Of a stretch of 64,000 nt of DNA, positions 44,458-56,900 are shown piece by piece. Where the stretch lies: contig CP084619.1 in the NCBI GenBank assembly GCA_025917655.1, positions 2,170,001 to 2,234,000 of the forward strand. Reading direction: 5' to 3'. Position numbers and translations under genes: made by a program. This DNA is from Chlorella sorokiniana. Taxonomy: Eukaryota > Chlorophyta > Trebouxiophyceae > Chlorellales > Chlorellaceae. Below the pieces are notes generated by a model that had not been told where the DNA came from, searched no databases, and worked only from the letters and a program-made list of their open reading frames with translations. Numbering within the stretch: the first letter of the stretch is position 1; each line of letters opens with the position of its first letter.

Positions 44458-47206
44458 TCAGGGCATCATGCCCTGGTCATCGCTTTTCCGAACCTCGTCC
44501 GGGGAATACGACGTAAGCAGCACCTTGCCCGTCCGGAAGTCCGACGCCCTGCAAGGGGCCGCAGTGCGCGCAAGGGGCGGCGGGTGGCGGAGCTTGCTGC
44601 ACACCCGACGAGCCAGAGCACCCACCCACACTTCCCTCCAATCACACACGCCCTCTAGTGCATTCAGACCACCCCTTGGACCCCTGTTGCACTCACACTT
44701 TCTTCAGCGCTTGCTGCCACTGGTCCAACGGCATGCACTCCACGCTGCAGGGCAGGTGACGGCGCAGCACTCAGGCTCACGTGCGTGCGATGCAGCATGC
44801 AGGGCGTCACAGCACGCACCATGCAGCAGAAGCCACCTCGTCAGCAGCGCATGCCAAGGACACTCCTCTCCCAGCCGCCAGCACAGGCGACAGGCTACAG
44901 GCCAAATGCCACCGGGTGGCAAGCGCATGCCCCCCTCATCCCACTCCCCGCCTTGAACCTGCAACGACTCACCTGCACGGCCGGATGACTTTGGTGCGGA
45001 AGAGGGCACAGACGTGGTCCACCAGCTGCTCCTTGGCCCGCCACCCATCCCGCATCTGCACGTTGGGCCGCTCACGGCGCAACAGTCGACACCTCCCCTT
45101 GCTCACCACGGCACCCAACAAGCTGCATCACACGCGGCACGCTTGCCATGGGGCAGCCGGGCAAGAGCGTGCGCCTGGCTGCTCCGTGGCTCGGGAGCTT
45201 TGCGCACTTGCCGTGCGCGCCGCCGCCGCCCCGCCCTCCGCACCTTGGCATACCCGCCCGTGAGCCAGAAGCCGCGCAGGCGGAGGTCGTTGAAGATGAG
45301 GAGGCCCGGGGGCAGCGCCAGCGGCTCCCTGCTCATCGCGCCAAACACCACCAGCGTGCCGCCCGGGCCAACGCCTTGGCGCACGCCGTCGTCGCCTCGC
45401 CTGCTGGCAGGTGGGCTGGGAGCGGCGGCGGCTCGGCAGGGCACAGCAGGGCCACAGCTGGTTTCGTTGCCTCCACAGCGCAATTCCCAGCCGGCGGCAC
45501 CCCTGCGTGGCTGCACCAGTGGCTGCTGCATGCATGTCGGCCTTCAGGCGCGGCGCCGCCGCCCCCACCCGACACGCAGTCCAGCGCCAGCTTGGGCCTC
45601 TCCAGCCCCGCCGCCTTGATGGCCTGGCGGCACTCGTCGGCAGTGGTGACCACTGTGGCCCCCAGCTCCCGCAGCTCCCGCTCCACCTCCCGCCTGCATG
45701 CGGCAGTGCTGCGCTCATCACGCTGCGCAGCACGCCTGCCCAGCGCCTGCCCAGAGCCAGCGCGCGCCCGGCCAGCACATCGCCCGGGAGGGCAGGAGGA
45801 GCAGGCCAGGCTGGCGCTCTAACCTGTCGGGTCGGTCGCGAATGAGGTTGACGGTGTTGATGCCCCTTGCCTTGGCCAGCTGGATCACCAGCTGCGGGGG
45901 AGGGGGGGCAGCAGCGGCCGGGCCGGGTGGGGTGGGTTGACAGCAGCATCACGTCAGGCCCGGCACCGGCGTTGAGCACTCTGTTGCTGGTAAACCGCCC
46001 AAGGCAGTCACTTGCCAGCCCTGCTGCAGCTTTAAAGCCGAGCCTCCCGCCGATGCGCCTGCAGGCGCACCTTGCCCACGTGGCTTGTGGCCCCGCTCTG
46101 CACCAGCGTGTCCCCCTCAGCCAGCTGCACAAACTCGTCCAGCAGGCGCACCGCAGTGGGGGCTGGAGGGGTGGGGGCGGGTGGGTGTGTGCGGGGGCGG
46201 CCATGCAAGTTGCAACAGCTGCCCTCGGCGGCTGCAGCAAAGATGATGATAGGGTGGTGAAACGCTGCGCTCGTTGCCCCCCCCAGCACGTCCCACCCTC
46301 ACTTGATGACCATGGTGGCGGCGGTGGCGATGGGCAGGTCCTTGGGGACCTTGTACCAGTGCAGCTCCTGCAGGGAAGCCAAAAACGATGGCGGTGCCTG
46401 CTTTGCCCACAGAGGGGTGATGTGGAGCGCCAGCAGCCCCCACGCCTTTCCCCTTGCACCCCGCGCCCTGCCACCTCCCGCAGCTGCATGCACACACGTT
46501 GAAGACGCCGTGCGTGCGCCAGGTCCCCTGGCCGTGCTCAATGGGCACCACTCGGTCGCCCGGGCTCATGCGCGTGACCTGCACCGCACAGGCAGCCAAA
46601 GTGCGGCATCAACCCAACCGCAGCCTCTGCCTCCCTGCAAGTGGGGCCCCCTGCGGTTGGTCGCAGTTCAGTCGCCGCACCTTGGGGCCCACCGCCTCCA
46701 CCACGCCCACTCCCTCGTGGCCAGGCACACCCGGCAGCTCCGGTGTGATCGGGTACTTGCCCTCGATGGTGTTGATGTCTGAGGGGTTGATGGGGGCCTG
46801 CATGGCAGCGGCAGCAGCGCAGGCGGCGCCAACCGCTGCCGTTGCTGCCGTGCGTGCGATGCGCAAGCAACGCAGGAGGCCTCCTGGGCGGCATGAGACA
46901 GTGTCCTTGTGCTCTATACGAAGACAAGCACCACTTGGCGACTCCCTGAAATTTCACCACAAGGCGGAACGCACTGCAGCCGCTCACCGCCAGCAAGTTG
47001 ATCAGAACGTCGTGGTCGCCCAACTCAGTGGGCAGCACCTGGTCGGTCAGGCGCAGCACCCGCTCCGGGGCGCCATGCTCATCAAACATGAGCGATTTCG
47101 ACAGCTGAGTAGCGTAGCCCCGTGCCACAAGAAGCGCTGGCGCGCAAGCACCGGCGCCAGCTCTTAGCAGCGAGGCTGCAGCCGCCGAGGACAGTCGGCT
47201 GAGCAT
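44458..47206 (-). CDS. MECR: Mitochondrial trans-2-enoyl-CoA (ACP) reductase
   Basis: MECR carries out the NADPH-dependent last step of mitochondrial type II fatty acid synthesis, which supplies octanoyl-ACP for lipoate. It is a medium-chain dehydrogenase without zinc. About ten minus-strand exons are visible. Exon 1 (46988-47206) has a mitochondrial presequence ([19 protein letters not shown]) then [20 protein letters not shown]. Later exons give [95 protein letters not shown] (nucleotide-binding loop), [77 protein letters not shown] and finally [14 protein letters not shown] then stop at 44458. One C is missing near 45365, where [14 protein letters not shown] is expected. The gene is divergent from the DUF72 gene, 394 bases away. 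Confidence 0.9.
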
Positions 47207-47600
47207 GGTCAAGCGTGAAACGTAAATAAAGCTCGCTGAAACAGCACCTATCAGTTGTTGCTGCTGGGGTTCCACGCGATGGCAGTCGCAGTCTTCAGAG
47301 AACAGGCTGCGAGACGTCGCTGTGGGCACAAATTAACTTGTTACAATGATGAGGAAGCTATAGACATGTTGCAACAGGCCCTTCTGCTCGTCGCGGAGTT
47401 GAAGGCCCGACACCCGAAAGCGACGTCTGATCTGCTGCCAGGGGGAGGGAGGAAAGGCTTGCATCCATCGCATTCCATCCATATAATGCCCACCAGCTTC
47501 AAAAGCGGCACGGTTGCCCGGAGAGGCCCTTTTGTGGCTCGCCTGGTGATTGAACCCACCCTCCACACCATCATCTCTTGAAGTCGGAAGCTCAGTTTTG
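47207..47600. promoter_or_regulatory. Divergent promoter region (MECR / DUF72 gene)
   Basis: Only 394 bases separate the two start codons, so the promoters are shared or overlapping. The centre is lower in GC. I cannot identify individual elements. Confidence 0.55.
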
Positions 47601-50208
47601 ATGTCAGATACCATGGTGGCCAACGAAAGGCAGCAGCAAGCTGTTGACAACCACAGCGCTCACGCGCCGCCGCCTGGCGTATCTGCCTTGCCGCCGGCCC
47701 CCTCCCCACCCGGGCAAGCAGGCCAGGCCCCTGGCCCTGCGGTCATCCACGGGACCTGCGGTTGGAGCAGCACCCCCTTCCCGGCGCGCGGCGCGGGCGG
47801 ACAAGCTGCGGCATTACAGCCGCCACTTTGGCTGCGTGGAGGTTGACACCAGCACCTACGCAATCCCCCGCCCGATGTCACGCAGAGGTGTGGGCTGCGG
47901 GTGCACGCGAGTGGTGCGCAAGCTGCTTCTCGGCTGGGGCTGTGTCCGGCAGATGAGCCGCATGCGCAGGGGGCGCAGCAGCCGCCCACCCGGCCCTCTG
48001 CAGCCGCTGCAGATGCGCAGCCGCCCGCCGCCGCCGCAGGTGGGCCCAGGCCGCCGCCGAAGGCTTCCAGTTCCACGTGAAGGCCTTTGGCCTGTTCTGC
48101 GCGCAGGGCTGCCAAGTGAGCGTGCGTGTATGTGCGCGGGGGTGCTGCAAGTGCGTGGCCGGTGAGCTCTGCGCACGCCCCCGCACCCGCCAGCCGGGCA
48201 CCCAGCTCGCCCCACCCTGCCAGCCGCGCAGGTGTCCTCCCTGCCTGCGGAGGTGCGCGCGCTGCTGCCGCCGGCGCAGCAGGCGGGGCAGCATGTTCGG
48301 CTGGAGGGGGCGCCGCCTGGTTTGGAGGGCGGCTGCTGGCGGCTGTTCCACGAGGCCCTGGAGCCGCTGTACCGCAGCGGGAAGCTGGGGCGGTGGTCTT
48401 CCAGTTCCACCTCAGCTTCCAGCCATCCCGTCAGAACTTGGAGGTGCCCGGGGGCTGGTGGGGGCAGGGGGCTCCCGTAAGCGGCATCACTGCACGCTGT
48501 GAGCGCTGTGGCAACCCCGCTTTCGCTGCTGGGCAAGCTTCGACCGGGCTGGCAGGCAGGACACTGCTTGCTGCTTAGTCCCCACGTGTCGCGTTGCCGC
48601 CTTGTACTGCCCCCTCCCTGCTGCAGTACATCCTGCGCTGCCGCTCCCGCCTGGACCCTCGCTTCCGCATGGCCGTCGAGCTGCGCTGCCGCCGCTGGCT
48701 CACAGGCACGAATGCAGATGGTGTTGGGGGATGGCAGCCTGCAGCTGCCCTGCGGCCGCTGCGGACCCTTCACAGCCAGCTGAGCACAGCAGGCTGCCCC
48801 GCCCCCACCCCACCCCGCACCAGCGGCCGCCGCCCCCGCCCCCACCCCACCCACCTGCGCAGAGCCCGCCTGGCGGCGCCAGCTGAGCGAGGCGCTGTCA
48901 GCTGCGGGCGTGTGCCTGGTGTCCGCCGACGAGCTGGAGCACGAGACGGCGCAGCCAGACCGTCAGCAGCAGGGGCTGCCGCCGGGTGCGCAGCAGGGAG
49001 GGCGGCAAGAGGGGCGCTGGGGAGGGGGGGGGCGCGCCCAGGCGTGTGCCCCTGGCCCCCTAGCACCCATCCACGCACACTCCCACTCGCACTTCAGCAT
49101 GCCTGGCTCAGGCACCCCACCTGCCGGCTTTGCTGGCATAACATAACAAGGCCCCCGCCCCCCACACACACACACTTTCACACACTCCCGCCCCGGCCTG
49201 CGCGCAGGCGCTGTGCGGCGGGTGCTGCCCATCTCGCTGGAGGTGACCACCCCCGACTGGCACTACGTGCGAGTGCACCGCCGCCACGGCACCACAGACA
49301 GGTGGGGCGGGGCGGGGCTGGGGGTGGGCAGGCGGCAGGCGGGGCAGCTCAGCAAAGGAGGAGGAACAGCAGAGGCGGCGGCTGGCGGCGCACCGAGCAC
49401 CAAGGAAGCGCTGCGTGTAAGCAAGGCACAGCGCAAGCTGCGGCGAGCCCCACAGCTGGCCTTGTGGCGGCGGTGGCACAGTCGTCCACCGCTGGCCCAC
49501 CGCCAGCCCTGGTGCTGCTCACCCCGCAGGCTGCTGCCGCCGGCGGAGATTGCTGGGTGGGCGGAGCGGCTTGCGGGGGTGCTGGCGCCACGCCTTCGCG
49601 GCCCCATCGCCTTTCTGTGGGGAACGGATTGGGAGGACGCATGCCTGGTGAATGCCAGGTGGGCGCAGCTTTGGTGGTCCAGGGAGGGGGTGTCCAACAG
49701 CGGCCTGGCAGACAGACGAGCGGATGTGCCCGCCGGCTCAGCGCTTTGCCGCCGCCTGTCGCAGCCACAGACCGCACCCGCGACCGCCCACAGAGCGCGC
49801 CATGTGCCGACCCGGCTGCAGGAACCTGGACGCCGCCCTGCCGCCCGCCATGCGGCTGGATTGGCGGCAGCGGTGCCGCGCCGCGCCGCCCAAGCCAGGC
49901 ACGCTGCGCAGCCTGCTGGCGGCCAGGGCAGCGGCTGCTTCGCCCCCAAACGAGGGGGCGCTGAGGCGCAGCAGGCTGCCCACTCAGGCGACAGCGCCGC
50001 AGTGGGGCCTGCATCCCTGGGCAGCGGCAGCCGCGCGCCGGGGAGCGGCAGCGGCCAGAAAGCGGCGCAGGCAGGGTGAAGTGGGCGAGGGAGCGGCAGC
50101 GGCCGGCCCCGCGCCAGGGGCGGCGGCGGCGGCATCCTGCGCTTCCTGCAGCGCTCGCCTGCAGCTGGAACATCGCCAGCCTGCACTGCTGCAGCATCCA
50201 GCCAGTGA
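47601..50208 (+). CDS. DUF72 (YecE-like) domain protein
   Basis: DUF72 proteins have a TIM-barrel-like fold and no established function. The gene has about nine exons. The N-terminal extension (from ATG at 47601) is Pro/Ala-rich; the domain opens with VIHGTCGWSSTPFP, then DKLRHYSRHFGCVEVDTSTY and AIPRP, FQFHVKAFGLFC, AEVRALLPPAQQAGQHVRLE, GCWRLFHEALEPLYRSGKLG, VVFQFHLSFQPSRQN, RSRLDPRFRMAVELRCRRW, ISLEVTTPDWHYVRVHRRHG and GPIAFLWGTDWEDACLVNA, which matches the family's end block. After that comes a basic extension with KPGTLRSLLAARAA and a possible GGILRFLQRS near the end; both resemble degenerate PCNA-interacting motifs, but this is only a suggestion. A slip lies near 47790 and frames change in the tail, so the stop is uncertain: 50206-50208 was chosen for the ILRFLQ ending, with 50470 as the alternative. 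Confidence 0.8.
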
Positions 50209-50584
50209 ATGTTACAGGGGCTGGTCGGCAGGCGCGGGTCAAGAGGGCGCTGCAGCGAGGGCAGGCAGGGCAGGTGCAAGCCAGGAAATGAGCTGCGGGT
50301 GTGGGCACAGCAAAGTGCAGTGGTCGTGCTTGGGGCAGGGGGAGAATTGTACAGAGCAGCAAATGCGACAAAGGGTGCATGCAAACGCAAGGCTGGCCAG
50401 CAAACAACGGCTACGGGGTGGGCTGCAAAACTTCAGTGGCTGCGGCCTGCAGCGCGGGCGTCTGAAATAACAAGAGGATGGGCGGCTGCTGTCCAGCAGC
50501 AAAACGGGGCACCGCTGTCAGTGCCAGGTGTGCGTGCACCCTGCTGCGCGGCCACCATCGGCGGCTCAGGCCTCCCTGCTCCCC
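50209..50584. other. Convergent spacer (DUF72 / RING gene)
   Basis: This holds two facing 3' ends. An open plus-strand frame continues to 50470 and may be the real end of the DUF72 protein. Nothing else is recognised. Confidence 0.4.
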
Positions 50585-53489
50585 CTACTCCAGCTCGCTC
50601 TCCGTCTCGCTGCCCTCTGTGCTGTCGGGCTGCACAGTCACCAGGTGGCTGCAGGGCCCGCCGCCACGAGCAGATGACGTCGGGAGGCCGTGCTGCCGCT
50701 CGCGGCGTCGGCTGCCACGGCGCCGCCTGCCGCCGCATCCTCTTCCGGCACAATTTCGGGCGCCGGGCTCCTGCGGCCGCCGCTGGCGCTCCTGGCACAG
50801 GGGATGGGCCAGCGGGGGTGCATTGCTTTGGCTGCACGGGTGGAGCAAGCTGCTCACAGCAGTGGCACAGGAACAGAGCTGCACGCTGGCCATGCTGCCT
50901 CACATGGAGGTGGGGAAGAAAGCGGGAAAGTTGGTGAGCGTGGCAGCCGACTCCGGCTGCTGGGAGGCTGCTGCTGCAGCCACGGCCGCGGGGCTTCCAG
51001 CCGGGAGGGGCGAGCTGTTCCTGCTGCGCGCCAGCAGCTGCTGCCGCTGCTCCGCCGCCTCGCTGCCGCCGTCGACGACAGCGACGCCTGCATCGGCGGC
51101 GGGGGGCCCAGGAGCGTGCGGCGCAGCGCGGCCCACCCGCCGCCCAGCTGCCCAAGCAGGCGGGCGGCTGCGCCGCGGCGGCGGCGGCGCCGCCGCCGAG
51201 CCTGCGCCGCCGCCGCAGCTGCCGCCCTGCCCGACTCCAGATCTGCCGCGGCGTGGCTGGGCGGCCCCTCCCCCTCCCCCTCCTCCTCCTCCTCCTCATC
51301 CTCCGAGTGCACGGCGGCGGGCGGCGGGTGCGCGTCCGCCTTGCACACCGGGCACAGCGGGCGCCGCCCGACAGCCACTGGTCGATGCAGCCGCTGTGGT
51401 AGCGGTGCTGGCAGGGCAGCACCCGCAGCTTGTCGCCCCGCGTATCCCTCCAGGCAGATGGCGCACACGCGGCGTGTGCCGCCGCCCCGCGCCCCCGCAT
51501 CGCTGCCGCTGTCGGAGCCGCCTGCGGGGGCGGGAAGGAGGAAGGCTGGTGGGGCCAGGGCGGGCGCTGCAGCGGGCGGCAGGGCCGGGAGCGGGGCAGG
51601 CGGCCGCGCGCAGCCTGCCATGTGGCAGGCTGGCAAGGAAGCGCGGAAGAGTTTTTTGCAGTAGCGCCGCTGCGCCTCACCTCGCAGCTGCTGCGCTCCC
51701 CGTCCTCCTCGCCGCCCTCCTCCAGCCCGGCGGGTGTGGAGGCGGATGCGCTGCCGCCGCCGCGACGGTCCCACACGCTGGCGCCGCCGCCCGCCTGGCT
51801 GCCGCTGCCGTCAAGCTTTGCAGCCTCAGCCACCCCCTCCCCATACACAACAATCGGCAGCGCCCGTATCTGGGCGGCGGTGAGCCCCGCCGGCGGCGCC
51901 AGCCGCGACGAGGCGCCGGCGCCGACGCCCGCCAGCGTGGCGCCGCCGTGCTGCCTGCGGATGACCCACAGCGCGCCCAGCACGACGTTCACCGCCAGGA
52001 AGCCGGCCGCTGCGCTCATCACCATGGACAGCCACAGCGCCTCGCTCAGCGGGGTCAGCGTGACCACCTGCGGGGGTGGTGGTGGTGGTGTCGCGTCGGC
52101 ACCAGAGAATGGCAGCCTTGCTTGCCGAGGACAGCCGGCAGCGCGGTGGGCTAGCCACGGAGCATGCAGACCCGCCGTGCCGCCACTGCAGGGCGCAGCA
52201 GCCCAGCTGCCGTGCCGCCCCTGTGAGCCTGCCGCCTGGGCTTGACCCCACGCGGTCAGCCGGGACAAGCAGCGGGGACAAGCAGCGGCAGCGGGCCGTG
52301 CGCAGCAGGCCGCCCCCTCCCTCCATGCACCCACCGTGTCCCCCTGCACCAGCAGGCGCCGCATGAGGATGCCGCTCTTCTGGGTGACAAAGGCGGAGGG
52401 GATGGCGGGGTCCGGGTGGCGGGGTCCTGCGGCGGCGGTCAGTGGGCGGGTGCGAGGATGGGTGGAATGTGTGGATGGGGTGTTTGGGGGCGCTGGGCGG
52501 GCCTGTGAGAGCCTGGAGGCGGAGGGGAGGGATGGGCCTCACCCGTGCCTCACCTGGAACCCGGCGGGTGTTCCCGCCCTCCCCTCAGCAAGCACACAGC
52601 CTCCTCCCCTCCCGCGCCTTCCACCTCACACCCAACCCACCCACCCACCCACCCACCTTGGCCATCAGGATCAGCGGCTCGTAAACGTCGTCGTAAATCA
52701 CGGCGGCCACAGCGCCCGCTGCCTCGGCGTGCGCCACCTGGGGGCACGCAGGCACGGAACAATCAGGCACGCACGGCCACGCAGCGCCCGCAGTAGTGCG
52801 TGGTGGCCAGGGCAACACGAATGGAGTGCGCGCTGCACGCGCGCCCGCCCGCTCAGCCCGCCCCCGGCAGCGGCCAGCGCCGGCACCTTGACGTCGAACG
52901 TGCACCCGTCCTTGTGCTGGCTGCGCGCAATCAGGGCCACCCAGGGGCGGCCCCCTTCTTGGGCGGCGCCAGCTCGCTGCACGCATCCTCGGGGTCTGCC
53001 GGCAGCAGCAGGCCGGAGACGCCTTCAGGCGGGATGTGCGGCCCAAAGTCGGCCGGCAGCGACGGGAAGTCGAGCGTGATGTTGTTGGTCTGCGGCAGCA
53101 GGAAGGGGCGGCGAGATGACATGCGTGTGACAGCCTGGGTGCGCGGATCATGGCTCGGGCGTCCAGCCCAGCAGGGAGGCCCAGCGGCGGCCGATCCGCC
53201 GGGCGCCGCCAGGGCTGGCACGTGCCAGCAGGGGCGGGAGGAGCTGATCATCGGTCTGCCTCGATCGCAGATGCAGTGGCGGCAAACAAAGCTCGGTGCG
53301 GCGGCAGGGGAGGTGCTCCAAGGCGGGGCACGACGCCGACACTTTTGTGGGTGCCAGTGAGGCATAGGGGCCGAACCAAAGTGCCTCAAACATCACCTGG
53401 AACACCACCATCCCCTCGCTGCGCGCCAGGAAGCTGCACAGCAGCAGCGCCGTGCCCCACAAGGGCCGACGACGACTGAGGTGCCTCAT
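50585..53489 (-). CDS. PA-TM-RING E3 ubiquitin ligase / RMR-type vacuolar sorting receptor
   Basis: PA-TM-RING proteins sit in endomembranes with a luminal protease-associated domain, one helix and a cytosolic RING-H2; plant RMR members sort cargo to vacuoles. From ATG at 53489 the protein begins MRHLSRRRPLWGTALLLCSF (signal peptide). The PA domain gives FPSLPADFGPHIPPEGVSGL, LIARSQHKDGCTFDVKVPAL and AEAAGAVAAVIYDDVYEPLI, then AFVTQKSGILMRRLLVQGD. The membrane helix is MVMSAAAGFLAVNVVLGALW followed by VIRRQHGG. The RING-H2 reads CAICLEGYA, LRVLPCQHRYHSGCIDQWLS and PLCPVCK (C3H2C3 complete). An acidic run and Arg/Ala-rich stretch follow, then TEGSETESELE and stop. The RING is interrupted by single-base slips near 51366 and 51437; both lie in short G/C runs and the full zinc-ligand set returns if they are set right. 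Confidence 0.87.
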
Positions 53490-53778
53490 GTCGTTCACCA
53501 AAGGTTTACCAACATCGTAAGGCGAGCCTTACGACAGGGGTGTCGCAGCTATGGATATCACACAATTGTGAGCCATGCTGGCGGCGCCAGCACAGCTCGC
53601 TGGGCATCGCGCGGCGCTCTTGTCAAAAAAAAAAAAGTCAGATCGGATGGATGTGCAGATGGGAGAACAATGCCAAAGGAGGCGTTAGCCTGATCAGTCA
53701 ATGATGGATGTTGCGAGGGAAAGATGGCAGCATGCTTGCGCCTGCGCCCTTGGGGCGGCCCCGTATCGGTCGAGCTCC

Positions 53779-53877
53779 CTAGTCTTGCAGCGAGTCCCGC
53801 AGCTTGTTCAGCCCCTTCTGCGCCTTGCTGGCCAGCTTGGCGGCCCATCTAGGCGTGGTGAGGTGGCCCCTCTGCTC

Positions 53878-53911
<34 letters not shown>

Positions 53912-56900
53912 CTGGGCCCAGGGAGGGCACCCGCACGCTCGCTGCCCTCCACTGGCGGCGCCTCCACCTCTGGAACCTGGACGCCGCCAAAGCTGTGGGC
54001 CAGCGCAGCGCTGCCAAAGGCCCCGGAAGCCAGAGGTCCCGGCTGCGCTGCCGCGCCAAGCGGGCCTGGAGAGGGGGCGGGGCCTGGGAAGACCCCCCAC
54101 GCCAGCCACCTCCTCCAACCCAGACGGGCCGCGTGGGGTGGTGCTGCCGCTTGGCGCCGCCGATCGAGGTGCCGGCGAGGCGGCGGGGGACGCTGCGCTG
54201 GACGGGGAATGCAGCACCGGCGGGCTGGCGGGCGGGCGCGGCGGCGAGGGCCCCACGGCCGAAGCACTCCGGCCGCCGGCCGCCGCCGCGGCCCCCGGGT
54301 TTGGCGGCGGCATCTGCCCAAACAGCATGCGCCGCTTGTACTGCGCCCGCAGGCTTTCCTCCTCCGCCGCCGGGTCCTCGCCGCCGCCCTCCCGCCGCCC
54401 CTTGCCCAGCGCCTGCAGCTGCGCCAGCAGGCCAGGCCGCCGCCGCCCGCCGCCGTCGTCGCCCTCGCCGCCAAAGCCTTCGGGCAGCAGCTCCTGCGGG
54501 AGGCGGGGGTGGTGCGTGGTGGGCCAACGCGCCAGCCGCAACCAGCCTGCCCGCCCTTGCCCTGCCCAGGTGCAGGCTGCACCCACGGCCCAGCGCAGGC
54601 AGCGGCCCGCTGCCCAGGGGCCCCCTGCCGCAGCGCCGCCTCCCACCTTGAACTTCCTGCCCTGCAGCCCCGCCACGCTCTTCACCACCGACTTGACGAC
54701 GTCCCACTGCAAGCAGGGCGGCCGCGGGGCAGGGCGGGGGCGGGTGGGGTGGGGCAGCGGGGAGTGGGTCGGCGGGGCCGGGCAGGGGCGGGCGTGTCAG
54801 TGGTCTGGACCCCAGAACAGGTCGCGCCAGCATGCCCCCATCACACATCCCTTCCCCCTTCCCGCCCCCCCTCCGCCCCTGCCGCACCCTGGGCCCAGCA
54901 GCCGCCGGGCGAGGAAGGGCGTGCGCATGGCGAGGGCTGGGCGCGCGCCTGCCTGCCGCCCACCCACCTTGACACGCTGGAACAGGTCCCTCCACCGCCC
55001 CTCCACCCCTTGGTAGGTGCGGTTGTCGATGACCAGCTTCAGGTCGGTGAAGGAGCTGCGGCGCACAGGCAGGAGGGGGAGCAATCAGAGGGGGGCAAGC
55101 GGAAGGAGCAGGGGAGGGGCAGCGAACGTAGGCGGGTCTGTCGGGGCAGCAGCCTGGATGCAGGCGCCAACAAGGGCCCAGCCCCGTGCCAAGGTGCAAG
55201 CCGGTGCGTTCCGCTGCGGCGCCAAGGCGAGGGGGCGGCAAGGCGGCGAGCAGGCGGGCGGCCGCTCACACAGGGTAGCCCTCGTACGTGGCCCGGCAGT
55301 GCGCCCGGTTAATCTTCACGTGCACAAAGCGGACCTTGCGGTGAGGGGCGGCGGCGGCGGCGCTGCGGGGACGCCGACTGCATGGGGGTTGAGGAGGAGG
55401 GGGCGGGCGCGTCAGGCAGGGGGTTTGCACGCGAGGCGGTGAGTGCAGGAGGAGCCGCAAGCGACTGCCAGCGGGCCACAGACAAGAGCCATGCGCCTGC
55501 AGCAGGCAAGCAGCGCCCGCGGCGTGCGGCGGGGGCTCACACTGGATTCTTCCAAGGCCGCGAGGCTGACGGAGGAGATGGGGCGGAACAGGCGGCCGCC
55601 GCCCAGCGTGCCGCCGGCCACCGCCATGCTGGCGAGCGTGCCGCTGCCGCCGCCAGGCTCCAGAGCAGTAATAGAGGAGCGGGAGAGGTATGTGAGGCCG
55701 CTGGCGGAGGTGCGCTGCAGCTGCAACGACACAAACGCGCCCACAGGGGGGCGGGGCGGGCGGCGCCGCCCCCTCCGCCGCCGCTTCCAGCAGCGCTGCC
55801 GCCGCCGCCGCTGCTGCCGCCGCCGCGGTGGCGGAGCCTCCCATGGTGCTGGTGCGGCTGAGGCTGGCCTCCGCCAGGGAGGAGGTGCGGCGGTGCAGCT
55901 TGCCCGGCGCGGAGCGCCAGCCAGCGTTGACGACGGCGGCGCCGCGGGCGTGCCGCCCGAGACGCGGGGCTCTGCTGCCCGCTGCCTGGCTGGCTGCTGC
56001 CGTCGCCGGGGCTGCCCCCGCGGCGCGCCGCATGGGAGAGCCAGCCACGGGCGAGCCCTGCTGCGAGGACAGGTCCCCGGGCAGGGTGGTGGCGGAGCGG
56101 CGGTGGCGCGCCGCGGCGGCCGCCCGGCACCGCCACGCTGCGCGCAAAGGCGGCGGCCGCCCGCGCCTTGGCGCCGTCCTCACGCGGGAAGAAGTACTCC
56201 TGCGGCACGGCGGCAGCGCAGCACGGCATGCGTCGCGCCGCCAGCAGGCACAGGCCAGCCGCCACCTGGCAGCCGCCACTCCACGCCGGAGTCGGCAGGC
56301 CGGCAGGCGCCCGACACACGTGCAAGCTTGCACGCGCTCTTGCATGGCCGGCCCGGGCCCCTGCCCTGCCCCCTCTCGCAGACAGGACGCGGTTTGCTGC
56401 CGTATGCGTCCCGTCTGCACATAACAGGTGAGGCAAGGATCGTTGCATGGGGCGCGCTGCGGCGGCGCACCCAGAACGCCGCCGCGATGCCCTCCGTCAA
56501 GTGGAAGGCGATGGGGTGCAGGATGACGTCCAGGTGGTCGTACACCACGTGGTCCTGGAGGTACGGGGCGGTACAGCAGGGGCAGGGGTCGCAGGTACGC
56601 AACGGTACAAACAGGGGCAGGTGCTGGACAGGCACGGCGTAGGCGCGGCGGGCTGGCCAGCCTGGACCTCGACCAAACGCGGCACGCGCCGGCGACAGGG
56701 AGCTGGCAGCACGGCCAAGGCGCGCCCCCTCCCCCTCCACCTGCGTGGGCACCCCATGGATGCCACCACCCGCAGCACGTCGTCGCGCTCCCAGGAGGCG
56801 TCCGGGTTCCACACCGACAGAATCACGCCTGGGGGGGCACCAGCCGCAGGTGTGGAGGCCTCCGTCGCAGCACAGCAACACCACAGGGCCCGGCAGGCAC

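Noticed and set aside
44004-44516. Plus-strand open frame of 170 codons as a gene
   Set aside because: It overlaps the end of the enoyl reductase gene, has no conserved motif and no plausible splice partners.
17225-47206. A true biosynthetic gene cluster for mitochondrial fatty acid and lipoate synthesis
   Set aside because: The three genes are separated by SKI2, kinases and others on both strands, so proximity is reported only as a weak observation.
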